A DNA stretch of 64,000 nucleotides, from assembly GCA_963931635.1 (NCBI GenBank), contig OZ007034.1, positions 2,418,001-2,482,000 on the forward strand. The letters are read 5' to 3'. The DNA comes from Caccoplasma sp905210875. Lineage in GTDB: Bacteria > Bacteroidota > Bacteroidia > Bacteroidales > UBA11471. The notes beneath the pieces are model-generated. The model was not told the origin of the DNA. It saw only the letters and a program-made list of their open reading frames with translations, and made no database searches. The position numbers and the translations under genes were made by a program. This document shows positions 41,819 through 51,087 of this stretch, piece by piece; the first letter of the stretch is position 1; each line of letters opens with the position of its first letter.

Positions 41819-42469
41819 ATGGAATTTATATTAGACTTTGTCCTGCACATCGACAGATATATGGTGGGAATCGTGAGAGATTACCACACATGGACGTATG
41901 CCATACTGTTTTTGATTATTTTCTGTGAAACAGGTTTGGTTGTAACCCCATTTTTGCCGGGCGATTCTTTGCTGTTTGTTGCAGGAGCTATTGCCGCTCA
42001 ACCGGATATGCCGCTCAATGTTCATATCCTTGCCCTTGTCGTTTTTGCAGCTGCCGTATTGGGGGATTCCTGTAATTATGAAATAGGCCGTTTTCTGGGT
42101 GCAAAATTGTTCCGCAATCCCAATTCAAAGATATTCAAGCAGCAATATCTTGACAAAACACATGAGTTTTACAAGAAATATGGAGGAAAGACCATCATCA
42201 TAGCCCGTTTTGTGCCCATCGTGCGGACATTTGCACCTTTTGTGGCCGGCATGGGTAAGATGCATTATTACTATTTTATTGCATTCAATATTATTGGTGG
42301 AGCCTTGTGGGTTGCATTGTTTTGTTATGTCGGTTATTTTTTCGGAGATCTCCCGTTTGTTCAACAGAACTTGAAGGTGTTGATTGTCGCCATTATTTTC
42401 GTCTCATTGTTACCGGCTATTATAGAAGTGCTCCGTGCCAAAATGAAGAACAATAACAAGGCGGCGTAA
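41819..42469 (+). CDS. DedA family membrane protein
   Basis: A 216-residue membrane protein from ATG 41819 (MEFILDFVLHIDRYMVGI). DedA signs are VTPFLPGDSLLFVAGA and RFVPIVRTFAPFVAGMGKM. Members act in membrane lipid handling, including undecaprenyl-phosphate and phospholipid flipping. Which role applies is unknown. Hydrophobic spans are at about 23-45, 55-75, 145-175 and 187-205. A hairpin (42517-42544) follows. Confidence 0.88.
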   Translation: MEFILDFVLHIDRYMVGIVRDYHTWTYAILFLIIFCETGLVVTPFLPGDSLLFVAGAIAAQPDMPLNVHILALVVFAAAVLGDSCNYEIGRFLGAKLFRNPNSKIFKQQYLDKTHEFYKKYGGKTIIIARFVPIVRTFAPFVAGMGKMHYYYFIAFNIIGGALWVALFCYVGYFFGDLPFVQQNLKVLIVAIIFVSLLPAIIEVLRAKMKNNNKAA

Positions 42470-42516
42470 AAGTATAAGGTTCATTCTTATGATATGCATT
42501 TTTGATAATCAAGAGA

Positions 42517-42544
42517 TAGGGAATATGTTAATGTATTCCCTATG
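42517..42544 (+). terminator. Hairpin after dedA
   Basis: ATAGGGAAT pairs with ATTCCCTAT around ATGTTAATGT. The following T-run is poor (GCGTTTCTT), so it is a weak terminator. Confidence 0.5.
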
Positions 42545-42572
42545 CGTTTCTTACTTAACATAATATCAATTA

Positions 42573-42707
42573 TGAGACAATTAAGAAAAGATAAAACATG
42601 GGCTATGCTTACGCAAATTGTGATGCCGATGATTGAATCGATAAAAATCGATTATTGGTTAATGGGCTTTTATCAAACGTGTCAAACATATTCGCTGGTC
42701 ATATAAT
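42573..42707 (+). CDS. Possible 44-residue ORF
   Basis: An open frame starting MRQLRKDKTWAMLTQIVMPM and ending QTYSLVI in the gap between dedA and the methyltransferase gene. It has no visible ribosome site or relatives I know. It may be chance or a remnant of a longer gene. Confidence 0.22.
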
Positions 42708-42717
42708 AAAAATAAAT

Positions 42718-42725
42718 TACCTTTG
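42718..42725 (+). promoter_or_regulatory. -7 box before the methyltransferase gene
   Basis: TACCTTTG, a full match, 43 bp before the ATG at 42769. The -33 region is unclear. Confidence 0.5.
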
Positions 42726-42768
42726 CCAACAGTGTGGGCTCTTGACATATAAGAATTATTGAGTACAG

Positions 42769-43995
42769 ATGGGAAAATACCCGTTCAGATTGGAAAATTT
42801 AAAAATGAGGCTATCAGAGGATTTTTGGAGATTCGTGAAAGAACATCAGTACGATGATGTTTATCGGTTACGCTTGAAATATGGCGGGCACAATGAAGAA
42901 ATCGATATGGCTATTGAGCAGATTGAGGCCCGGAAAAAAGTTGGCCGTAAGTTGCCCCTGTTTCTCCAACACGAAAGGCTGCTTTTCCCGTCGGCACTAT
43001 CGGCCGAGCAATGCTCATCGGAAGACACCGCCGACTACAAACGTCAGCTGGTTGCGGGTCGCTTCCATTCAATTTGTGATCTGACCGGTGGCTTGGGCAT
43101 AGATGCCTATTATATGGCAACCGTTGCCAATCGACTTACCTATATAGAACGCTTTGAACAGTACTGCGATGTGGCGCGGTATAATTTCGAAACTTTGGAA
43201 CAAAAGAACATCGATGTTATAAATGCCGACTGTCGGGAATTCCTGGCAAAACCACATCCGACTCATGAATTATATTTTATCGATCCGGCCAGGCGTGGAA
43301 CCGGGAACAAACGGGTCTTCCATTTGTGCGACTGCGAACCCTCTGTCGCCGACATACTTCCACAGGTACGGGCCGAAGGTGCCTCACTCTTGCTCAAAGC
43401 CTCTCCGATGCTTGATGTAAAACAAGTCATCGACGAGTTGGGTCAAGTATGTGAGGTGCATGTACTTTCTGTAAGGAATGAATGTAAGGAACTGCTATTG
43501 CTTTTGTCTCCAAAAGCGACAGTTGCTCCCCGTATATATTGTGTCAATAAAACCGCAGAGGGTGTGTGGCAGTCCTACTCCTTCTTTCTGGAAGAAGAGG
43601 CACAACTCCCCTCCTCTCCTGCCGCCTTGTTGCAGAAATATCTTTATGAGCCAAACAGTGCAATCATGAAAGCCGGGGCATTCAAATCGGTAGCTCATAG
43701 TTTTGACGTCGATAAACTGGCCGTGAGTAGCCATCTCTATACTTCCGACCGCCTTGTGGCAGATTTCCCCGGCCGCATGTTCGAAATTTTGGAAGCCATA
43801 CCCTTTTCCAAATCGTCGCTGAAAGAGGCTATCGGCAAATACCCCAAAGCCAATGTTGCGGTGCGAAACTTTCCACTCTCTGTCGAAGAGCTATGTCGCA
43901 AGGGCCACATCAAAGATGGAGGCGACATCTACCTCTTTGCCACGACAGTTGGCTCAGAGAAGATGTTGATTTACAGCAGAAAGGTTAGCGTTTGA
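42769..43995 (+). CDS. Class I SAM-dependent methyltransferase with THUMP-like C-terminus
   Basis: A 408-residue protein. The SAM-binding motif is CDLTGGLGIDAYYMATVA (about 102-119), and the catalytic-type loop is ELYFIDPARRG. The C-terminal part (about 280-408) matches the THUMP-like domain annotated with this family. It probably methylates RNA, target unknown. A shorter start at 42805 (MRLSEDFWRF) is possible. Its end overlaps smpB tail-to-tail by 11 bp. Confidence 0.84.
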   Translation: MGKYPFRLENLKMRLSEDFWRFVKEHQYDDVYRLRLKYGGHNEEIDMAIEQIEARKKVGRKLPLFLQHERLLFPSALSAEQCSSEDTADYKRQLVAGRFHSICDLTGGLGIDAYYMATVANRLTYIERFEQYCDVARYNFETLEQKNIDVINADCREFLAKPHPTHELYFIDPARRGTGNKRVFHLCDCEPSVADILPQVRAEGASLLLKASPMLDVKQVIDELGQVCEVHVLSVRNECKELLLLLSPKATVAPRIYCVNKTAEGVWQSYSFFLEEEAQLPSSPAALLQKYLYEPNSAIMKAGAFKSVAHSFDVDKLAVSSHLYTSDRLVADFPGRMFEILEAIPFSKSSLKEAIGKYPKANVAVRNFPLSVEELCRKGHIKDGGDIYLFATTVGSEKMLIYSRKVSV

Positions 43996-44437
43996 ATGCC
44001 CGGTCGATTTGTCGTTTATCTTCCCTCTCCTTAATCGATTCACGCTTGTCGTAGATTTTCTTTCCCTTAGCCACGGCTATGACCAGTTTTGCCAACCCTT
44101 TGTCGTTGATAAACAGCCGAATAGGAATTATGGAGAATCCCGATTCCTTCGACATTTTCTGTATTTTGTCCAGTTCTTTGGCTGTAAGCAGCAATTTGCG
44201 GTCGCGACGAGTTGAATGATTATTGTAGGTGCCGTAGAAATATTCGGAGATATACATATTTTTCACCCACAACTCCCCATTGTTGAAGAAACAGAATGTG
44301 TCGGAAAGACCGGCTTTGCCCAGTCGTATCGATTTTATTTCGGTCCCGGTAAGAACAATGCCGGCTGTATAGGTATCGAGCAATTCATAATCGAATGTTG
44401 CCCGACGGTTTTTTATATTAACAGGTGCAAGTTTCAT
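43985..44437 (-). CDS. smpB: SsrA-binding protein
   Basis: A 150-residue protein that binds tmRNA in ribosome rescue. Family signs are NRRATFDYELLDTYTAGIVLTGTEIKS, WVKNMYISEY and the C-terminal tail KGKKIYDKRESIKERED. Length normal. It lies 10 bp after the Yip1-type gene and is likely co-transcribed. No ssrA gene is seen in the window. Confidence 0.94.
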   Translation of the reverse strand: MKLAPVNIKNRRATFDYELLDTYTAGIVLTGTEIKSIRLGKAGLSDTFCFFNNGELWVKNMYISEYFYGTYNNHSTRRDRKLLLTAKELDKIQKMSKESGFSIIPIRLFINDKGLAKLVIAVAKGKKIYDKRESIKEREDKRQIDRAFKR

Positions 44438-44447
44438 AATCGTAATT

Positions 44448-45020
44448 TTATCGGTTCATACCCGGCATCATCAAGAAGAGAATGCGTTCAATAACAATGG
44501 GAGTAACAAGGACTACAATCGTTGATACAAGTGTAAATATTTTCTGTTTAGAGTCATCTATTAGCAGAAAATATTTTGCTCCCATCCATATATAATAAAA
44601 CAGAGCCAAGCTTGCATATTCCAAGAAAGAGAATCCTTCGGGCAGAATATTTACAACAATATCGACCATCATGTATAAAACCAATATCGAGCCTACATAC
44701 CGTTCAATATCTTCTTTCCCGTTTTTTTGAGAAAAATGCGGCAAAACCTCTTTGAGGACGAACGACAGGAAATAAAATCCGATAAAGAATTTAACAAATT
44801 CTACGATGGCAATCCGTAGGATGTGTTCCAGATTATCGGCATTAAATTCTTTGCCGAACAGATAGGCAAAACAAGACAAAGCCGTTACTCCCATCACTGG
44901 GAAAAGGATGCGACTGAAAAAGAGTGCATGAGCCGCTTCTTCTTGCTCTCTCATTTTTTGCCAAGCGGTAGATGGACGCGTTATGAGCAGATAAATGCGT
45001 GAAATTATCTCTTTAAACAT
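44448..45020 (-). CDS. Yip1 family membrane protein
   Basis: A 190-residue protein starting MFKEIISRIYLLITRPSTAW, a typical Yip1-domain opening. About five hydrophobic spans follow (near 37-60, 72-96, 110-128, 130-150, 160-182). Function unknown in bacteria. The start at 45020 is preferred to longer forms because a good promoter lies just upstream. Confidence 0.76.
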   Translation of the reverse strand: MFKEIISRIYLLITRPSTAWQKMREQEEAAHALFFSRILFPVMGVTALSCFAYLFGKEFNADNLEHILRIAIVEFVKFFIGFYFLSFVLKEVLPHFSQKNGKEDIERYVGSILVLYMMVDIVVNILPEGFSFLEYASLALFYYIWMGAKYFLLIDDSKQKIFTLVSTIVVLVTPIVIERILFLMMPGMNR

Positions 45021-45045
45021 GGAATCATCATCTTTTATATAGGAG

Positions 45046-45076
45046 CAAAAATACGAAAAAAACAAGCACGAGGAAA
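45046..45076 (-). promoter_or_regulatory. Promoter of the yip1-smpB unit
   Basis: On the minus strand a TTTC-like -33, about 19 bp, then TATTTTTG (45053-45046), a full -7 match, 26 bp before the ATG. Confidence 0.6.
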
Positions 45077-45366
45077 TTCATCTCCTAGATTTCATTTTTC
45101 TTTAATATATTTTGAAATTTTATTTTTTATTGAGAACTATTGGCCATAAAACAATGTTAATAAAAAATAGAAGACAGTTTAGTATGCCTGTTAACAAGAA
45201 TTGTCTATCACTTCCATAAACCTTATGGGCGGCTGTGGAATATTTTTCTATACGGAAGCGAGGGTATTTATGGGGAACACATTTGTACGTGATTCTAATT
45301 TGCAATTTTATAAGTTGCAAGGGAGAAGAAGATGTGTAAAAATTAAGTCTATAGAAAATATCAAAA
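45077..45366. other. Leader region of the capsule operon
   Basis: About 290 bp without a gene. TTGCAA occurs twice around a 9-bp spacer (45299-45320), a possible leader hairpin where an UpxY-type factor could act. ACAATGTTAA (about 45151) and TTAACAAGAATTGT (about 45191) are an imperfect inverted pair. I see no long perfect inverted repeats of the sort that flank invertible capsule promoters, and no full -7 match. Confidence 0.45.
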
Positions 45367-45918
45367 ATGAAGAATCAAGAAGACGTATGGTTACCACTAC
45401 AAACTCTTTATAATAGAGAACTCCTAATTGCGCAATGTCTCCAAGAACAACAAATAGCGTATTATATACCCATGATGTACAAGCTACAAGACTCGAGAAT
45501 AGATTCTGCACGCTGTGAACCCGTCATGGTACCCGCCATTCACAATTTATTGTTTGTGCGTCATGCGTACGACAAGGAATGGTGTAAAAGCTTAATGAAG
45601 AGTCTCCCACACCCTATCTACTTCTTAAAAAAAGAACGAAAGGGTGATGATTACTGTATCGTCCCTGAGAAAGAGATGCAAAATTTTATTCGAGCTACCG
45701 ACCCTTCCATTCAAGGAACCCGTTTTATTGATCCACAAAAACTTAAAGATAAGAAAATTACCGCTGTGCGGATTATCAAGCCAGGGCCCCTGTATGGAAT
45801 AACCGGAAAATTCCTCCGCTATGGAGGTCGACACTATATAGCCATAGAAGTAAGCGGAAGCACGGCTTTACTGAAAGTAAGTTATACGTGGTGTGAAGAG
45901 CTTGCTACAGAAAAATAG
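45367..45918 (+). CDS. UpxY-like NusG-family transcription antiterminator
   Basis: A 183-residue NusG paralogue. The N-terminal NGN domain covers about residues 5-110 (WLPLQTLYNRELLIAQCLQEQQIAYYIPM). The C-terminal KOW-like part is at about 130-175 (AVRIIKPGPLYGITGKFLRY). Proteins of this type ride on RNA polymerase and prevent early termination in their own long capsule operon. It is the first gene of the locus, as in Bacteroides capsule clusters. No UpxZ-like gene follows. Confidence 0.84.
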   Translation: MKNQEDVWLPLQTLYNRELLIAQCLQEQQIAYYIPMMYKLQDSRIDSARCEPVMVPAIHNLLFVRHAYDKEWCKSLMKSLPHPIYFLKKERKGDDYCIVPEKEMQNFIRATDPSIQGTRFIDPQKLKDKKITAVRIIKPGPLYGITGKFLRYGGRHYIAIEVSGSTALLKVSYTWCEELATEK

Positions 45919-45955
45919 AATAGTATTACAATCTTGAAAACATAAAAGTCAATCA

Positions 45956-48349
45956 ATGAAAAAAATTTTCATTCAAACGTTGTCTATCATTTTGTTGGGA
46001 GTTATATACAATAACCCTCTTCATGCCCAATCTATGAGTGATACACAAGTATTGGAATATGTAAAACAAGGACTGCAAGAGGGCAAAGATCAGCGAGTGC
46101 TAGCCTCGGAATTGGCTCGAAAAGGCGTTACCGAAGAGCAGGCCAGGCGAGTAAAACAGTTGTATGACCAACAGAATAATGCCTCAAGCGACCAGATATC
46201 GGGTACGGCACAAGCAGAGATTCGTCTGCGCGAGCAAGTAAGCGATGACAATTCGGCGGTGATGCCCAATCAGGAAAAAGCCGAAGATGTTGCCAAAGAG
46301 AACCAAGTTTATGGCCGTAATATCTTTAATACAAGAAATTTGACCTTTGAGCCAAGTGTCAATATTGCTACGCCCCTCAATTACCGTCTGGGCCCGGGCG
46401 ATGAAGTAATCATTGACATATGGGGGGCCAGTCAGAATACCATACGACAACAAATTTCTCCTGATGGCACCATTAACATTGTAGACATAGGTCCACTCTA
46501 TCTGAGTGGCATGACCATCAATGAGTCGCAACAGTATCTGACCCGGGAGTTGCGTCGTATTTATTCCGACGAGAATAATCAGATAAGGGTAACTCTTGGA
46601 AACACGCGCACCATACAAATCAATGTTATGGGCGAGGTTGTTCAACCAGGCACTTATGCCCTGTCGTCGTTCTCTACCGTGTTTCATGCCTTGTATCGAG
46701 CCGGCGGTGTCAATGATATCGGTAGCTTGCGTGAGGTACAACTGGTACGCAACGGGAAAAAGGTAGCTACAATCGATGTGTATGATTTTATCATGAAGGG
46801 TAAGAACCAAGACGACATCCGCCTGGAAGAAGGCGATGTCATCATTGTCCCGCCTTATGAATCGTTGGTGCAAATATCGGGGAATGTAAAACGGCCCATG
46901 CGGTATGAAATGAAAAAAGGCGAAACGTTGGCCACATTGATAGAATATGCCGGCGGATTTACCAGTGATGCCTATACCCAGAATCTTCGATTGGTGCGTC
47001 AGAACGGAAAGGAATATCAGGTCAATACCATTGATGACAAGGATTATGCCTCTTATAAACTGACCGATGGCGATGTCGTAACAGCCGAGGCCATACTTGA
47101 CCGTTTCACCAATAAGCTTGAAATTCGCGGAGCCGTATATCGTCCCGGTATTTATGAGTTGAACGATGATGTAAATACGGTAAAAACGCTTATTGCCAGG
47201 GCTGACAGTTTGACAGCCGATGCTTTTACCGCCAGAGCCGTCATATACCGTCTGCGCGATAACATGACCCGAGAAGTGATTTCTGTCGATGTAGCAGCGC
47301 TCATGAACGGAGCGATTCCCGACATTCCCTTGCAACGCAACGATGTGCTCTTCATACCCAGTATCCATGACATAACCGATATGGGCGATGTGCAGATTGC
47401 CGGAGAGGTCATGCACCCCGGCACGTTCCCCTATGCCGACAACATGACCCTCGAAGATCTGGTGATTGCTGCCGGAGGACTGCGAGAAGCCGCTTCATTG
47501 GTGCGTGTCGACATCTCCCGCCGTATCAAGAACCCGACCAGTACCGACGATACGAGAGAGATTGGCGAGATGTTCACATTTGCCCTCAAAGACGGCTTTA
47601 TCGTCGATGGTGAACCGGGCTTTGTGCTGCAACCCTACGACTATGTCTTTGTGCGTCGCAGCCCGGCCTACAGCGAACAGAAAAACGTTGTTATCAATGG
47701 CGAAGTCCTTTATGGCGGCACCTATACATTGACCTCGAAAGACGAACGCATCAGCGACCTCGTCAAGAAAGCCGGCGGTATCACCCAGTTTGCCTATGTG
47801 CGGGGAGCCAAACTGGTACGTAGGGCCAATCAAGACGAGTTGAAACGCATGCAAGATGCCGTATCATTGTTGCAACACCAGATGGGTGCCGGGAAGGTTG
47901 ATTCTCTGGGAATCAAGGTAGAACCTACATTTTCCGTAGGTATAGACCTTGAAGCGGCTCTGAAAAATCCCGGCGGCGATGCCGATATCGTATTGAGAGA
48001 AGGCGATGTCATCAGCGTGCCTGAATACAACAATACGGTGCGGATAAACGGTGCCGTGATGCAACCCAATGTTGTATCGTACAAGGCCGGAGAGGATGTC
48101 AAATATTATATTGCGCAGGCCGGCGGATATAACCAGACTGCCAAGAAAAACAAAAAATACATTATCTACATGAACGGGCAGATTGCTCTGGTGAAAGGTC
48201 GTGGCAAGAATCTGATTGAGCCCGGGTGCGAAATCATTGTACCCAACAAACGTCCGCGCCAAGCCAACTGGGGTAATATCCTCACCTCTCTGTCGGCTGT
48301 AACCTCCATCGGAACGATGGCTGCTACCATTGCCAACTTAGCTAAATAA
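45956..48349 (+). CDS. Wza-like polysaccharide export protein with SLBB repeats
   Basis: A 797-residue outer-membrane-side exporter. A signal peptide ends at about 25 (NPLHAQ). The poly-export domain lies near 140-215 (NYRLGPGDEVIIDIWGAS), followed by at least four SLBB repeats (VMGEVVQPGTYALSSF, ISGNVKRPMRYEM, EIRGAVYRPGIYEL, IAGEVMHPGTFPYADN, VINGEVLYGGTYTL). It is about twice as long as E. coli Wza, the usual Bacteroidales form. It should make the channel for the polysaccharide together with the Wzz protein encoded next. Confidence 0.92.
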   Translation: MKKIFIQTLSIILLGVIYNNPLHAQSMSDTQVLEYVKQGLQEGKDQRVLASELARKGVTEEQARRVKQLYDQQNNASSDQISGTAQAEIRLREQVSDDNSAVMPNQEKAEDVAKENQVYGRNIFNTRNLTFEPSVNIATPLNYRLGPGDEVIIDIWGASQNTIRQQISPDGTINIVDIGPLYLSGMTINESQQYLTRELRRIYSDENNQIRVTLGNTRTIQINVMGEVVQPGTYALSSFSTVFHALYRAGGVNDIGSLREVQLVRNGKKVATIDVYDFIMKGKNQDDIRLEEGDVIIVPPYESLVQISGNVKRPMRYEMKKGETLATLIEYAGGFTSDAYTQNLRLVRQNGKEYQVNTIDDKDYASYKLTDGDVVTAEAILDRFTNKLEIRGAVYRPGIYELNDDVNTVKTLIARADSLTADAFTARAVIYRLRDNMTREVISVDVAALMNGAIPDIPLQRNDVLFIPSIHDITDMGDVQIAGEVMHPGTFPYADNMTLEDLVIAAGGLREAASLVRVDISRRIKNPTSTDDTREIGEMFTFALKDGFIVDGEPGFVLQPYDYVFVRRSPAYSEQKNVVINGEVLYGGTYTLTSKDERISDLVKKAGGITQFAYVRGAKLVRRANQDELKRMQDAVSLLQHQMGAGKVDSLGIKVEPTFSVGIDLEAALKNPGGDADIVLREGDVISVPEYNNTVRINGAVMQPNVVSYKAGEDVKYYIAQAGGYNQTAKKNKKYIIYMNGQIALVKGRGKNLIEPGCEIIVPNKRPRQANWGNILTSLSAVTSIGTMAATIANLAK

Positions 48350-48371
48350 TTTCACAATTAGAGTAAATCGT

Positions 48372-49487
48372 ATGTCAGAAAAAGAAATATATACTGCCCC
48401 CGAAACAAAATCGTCGGACCCCGATGAAGTTGAAATCGACTGGATGGGTTATCTGCGCAAACTGATAGCGGCACGTAAAGTCCTCCTATGGGCTGTCGTT
48501 GTGGGTGCCGTGTTGGGTGTAGTTGTTGCATTCAGCATACCCAAAGAATATACCGTCAACGTAACACTGGTACCCGAAATAGATGGCGACAGTAAATCAT
48601 CTGGAGGTCTGGCCAGCCTTGCCTCTTCGTTTTTAGGAGGAGGAGCCGTCAGCGCCGGAGGCGATGCCTTGAATACCACCCTATCGGCTGACATTGTAGC
48701 CTCTACCCCATTTGTCTTGGAATTGTTTGATGTGCGGGTGCAGACACTCGACAACAGACTCGACACAACATTTGTTGCCTACCTCGACGAACAGAAATCA
48801 CCGTGGTGGAATGCCGTTTTGGGCCTTCCCGGGAAAGCATTGGGCTGGGTAAAATCTCTGTTTACCGACAAGACCGATTCTGCGGTAATGAGTATGCGCA
48901 ATCCTTTCCAACTCTCCCAGGAAGAGTTTCAGAAAATATCTACAATAAGAAGTTCTGTGGTTGCCAATGTTGATACCAAGACGGCAATTACAACCCTGTC
49001 GGTAACCTTGCAAGACCCCAAGGTAGCCGCTCTCATTGCCGACTCGGTGGTACAAAAATTGCAAACCTACTATATCGGATACCGCATATCCAAAGCCGAG
49101 AGCCAATATGCCTATCTGTCGAAACTGTATGACAACAGCAAAGAAGAGTATTATGCTCTGCAAAAAAAACTGGCCATGTTTTCCGACGCCAACCGGAACC
49201 TATCTCTGCAACGGGTAGAGATAGAACGCGAGCGGTTACGTAACGAAGTGGGCCTGGCCTACCAGATATACAGCCAGGTGGCCACCCAGTTGCAGATGAC
49301 ACGAGCCAAGATACAGGAGACCAAACCCTGCTTCATTGTGTTGGAACCCCCAACGGTCCCTCTCCTACCTTCGGGAACAGGTCGTAAAACAATTCTCATA
49401 GCTTTTGTTTTTGTTGCTGTTGTATTGACGGCAGGCTGGAAACTCCTTGGCGAAGATTTAGTAAAGAATTTAAAAAAAACATTCTAA
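48372..49487 (+). CDS. Wzz-type chain-length determinant protein
   Basis: A 371-residue inner-membrane protein with two spans, about 37-57 (VLLWAVVVGAVLGVVVAFSIP) and 340-360 near the end (ILIAFVFVAVVLTAGW), and a long periplasmic helical part between. The PxxPxxP-like motif before the second span is PPTVPLLPSG. It has no C-terminal Tyr kinase domain. It sets polymer length together with the Wzy-type enzyme. Confidence 0.9.
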   Translation: MSEKEIYTAPETKSSDPDEVEIDWMGYLRKLIAARKVLLWAVVVGAVLGVVVAFSIPKEYTVNVTLVPEIDGDSKSSGGLASLASSFLGGGAVSAGGDALNTTLSADIVASTPFVLELFDVRVQTLDNRLDTTFVAYLDEQKSPWWNAVLGLPGKALGWVKSLFTDKTDSAVMSMRNPFQLSQEEFQKISTIRSSVVANVDTKTAITTLSVTLQDPKVAALIADSVVQKLQTYYIGYRISKAESQYAYLSKLYDNSKEEYYALQKKLAMFSDANRNLSLQRVEIERERLRNEVGLAYQIYSQVATQLQMTRAKIQETKPCFIVLEPPTVPLLPSGTGRKTILIAFVFVAVVLTAGWKLLGEDLVKNLKKTF

Positions 49488-49532
49488 AAGAACATTTATA
49501 AATCATTTATTTATAGGCATATATCACAAATC

Positions 49533-51086
49533 ATGTCGACCGCATCGCGTGTAGCAAAAAATACGGGCTATCTCTATGCCAAGATGGGCATTACCATGTT
49601 CATCTCGCTCTATACGACCCGACTTGTACTCAACAGTTTGGGCGATGTCGATTTCGGTATTTTCAATATTGAGGGTGGTGCCATTGCCATGCTTGGATTC
49701 TTAAATGCTGCTATGGCTGGAGCAACCCAACGATTTATGTCATATAGCGAAGGTGAGGGTAATAAGGAGAAACAGAAGCAGATATTCAACATCAGCATTG
49801 TATTGCACACGGCCATTTCTCTCCTTGTGGGAGTGGTTTTGTTGGTGGTCGGTTATTTTTTCTTTCATGGCATACTGAATATCCCACCCGATCGCCAGTT
49901 CGCAGCAAAGGTAGTTTACGGCAGTCTTATTGTCAGTACCATGTTCACTGTAATGAACGTACCTTACGATGCCATGCTCAATGCCCACGAAAATATGCGG
50001 TACTACGCCATTGTGGGCATTATAGAGTCTCTGCTCAAACTGGCTGTGGCGTTTGCTGTCGTATATACCACCAGCGACAAACTCATCGTTTACGGCATGC
50101 TCATGGCCGTCATGCCTCTCATTACCCTTACCATTATGCGGGTCTATTGCCATAGACGATATGAAGAGTGTATATGGGCTCCCCGTCGCTATTTCGACCA
50201 CGGACTGATGAGAGAGATGACTGGATTTGCCGGATGGAATTTTGTCAGTACAACTTTAGCCATGGTTGGCTATTATGGACAGGGAATCGTTCTAAATTAT
50301 TTTTTTGGACCGTTATTAAATGCGGCATACGGTATCGTAACTCAACTGAACGGACAATTGCTGGTTCTATCAAACAATATGTTGAAGGCCTTGAATCCTG
50401 TAATCGTTAAAAATGAGGGCACAAAAAACCGTCATAAAATGCTGGATATCTCTTTGTTCGGAAATAAACTTTCCTTTTTTTTACTCCTCTTTCCGGCTAT
50501 TCCTTTTATGATCGAGGCTCCTGTCATTTTAAAGTGGTGGCTTAAAAATGTTCCAGAATGGACGGTCTTATTTTTATATTTATGCTTAACAAAGGCCATT
50601 ATAGAACAGCTATTTGTTACACTATACACAACCGTCTTAGCACAAGGGAATATAAAAGGGCTGACAATAAATAATGGATTGTTATATATAATTTCTTTGA
50701 TATTCAGTGCGATTATGTTCTCTGCAGGATTCTCTCCTGCTTGGCTATATATATCCAGCATTATATTTATTGCCATAGGCACCGGCATTAGCCGGTTGTA
50801 TTATTGTAATAAGTTATGCGGGCTACCTATAAAAATATTTATATCTGGAGTAATTGTACGATCTGTATTATTATTTACTGTTGTATTGGGAATATCATAC
50901 AGTATAAAATTAATTATCCCGTATTCGGATATTTGGCGATTTTTATGTGTATTACTCGCTTCTACTTTATCATTATTGTTGGGCGGTTATACAATATTGC
51001 TTAACAAGACAGAAAGAGGGATGATGAGAAATGCCTTTACTGGGTTAAAAAACAGATATATGCTCAAAAAGAGTCTGAATAGATAG
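49533..51086 (+). CDS. Wzx-type polysaccharide flippase
   Basis: A 517-residue MATE/MOP-type membrane protein with about 12-14 hydrophobic spans, starting MSTASRVAKNTGYLYAKMGI. It should flip undecaprenyl-linked repeat units across the inner membrane. Base composition drops sharply within this gene, from host-like at the start to AT-rich after about 50.4 kb, marking the edge of the variable cassette. Confidence 0.88.
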   Translation: MSTASRVAKNTGYLYAKMGITMFISLYTTRLVLNSLGDVDFGIFNIEGGAIAMLGFLNAAMAGATQRFMSYSEGEGNKEKQKQIFNISIVLHTAISLLVGVVLLVVGYFFFHGILNIPPDRQFAAKVVYGSLIVSTMFTVMNVPYDAMLNAHENMRYYAIVGIIESLLKLAVAFAVVYTTSDKLIVYGMLMAVMPLITLTIMRVYCHRRYEECIWAPRRYFDHGLMREMTGFAGWNFVSTTLAMVGYYGQGIVLNYFFGPLLNAAYGIVTQLNGQLLVLSNNMLKALNPVIVKNEGTKNRHKMLDISLFGNKLSFFLLLFPAIPFMIEAPVILKWWLKNVPEWTVLFLYLCLTKAIIEQLFVTLYTTVLAQGNIKGLTINNGLLYIISLIFSAIMFSAGFSPAWLYISSIIFIAIGTGISRLYYCNKLCGLPIKIFISGVIVRSVLLFTVVLGISYSIKLIIPYSDIWRFLCVLLASTLSLLLGGYTILLNKTERGMMRNAFTGLKNRYMLKKSLNR

Positions 51087-51087
51087 T

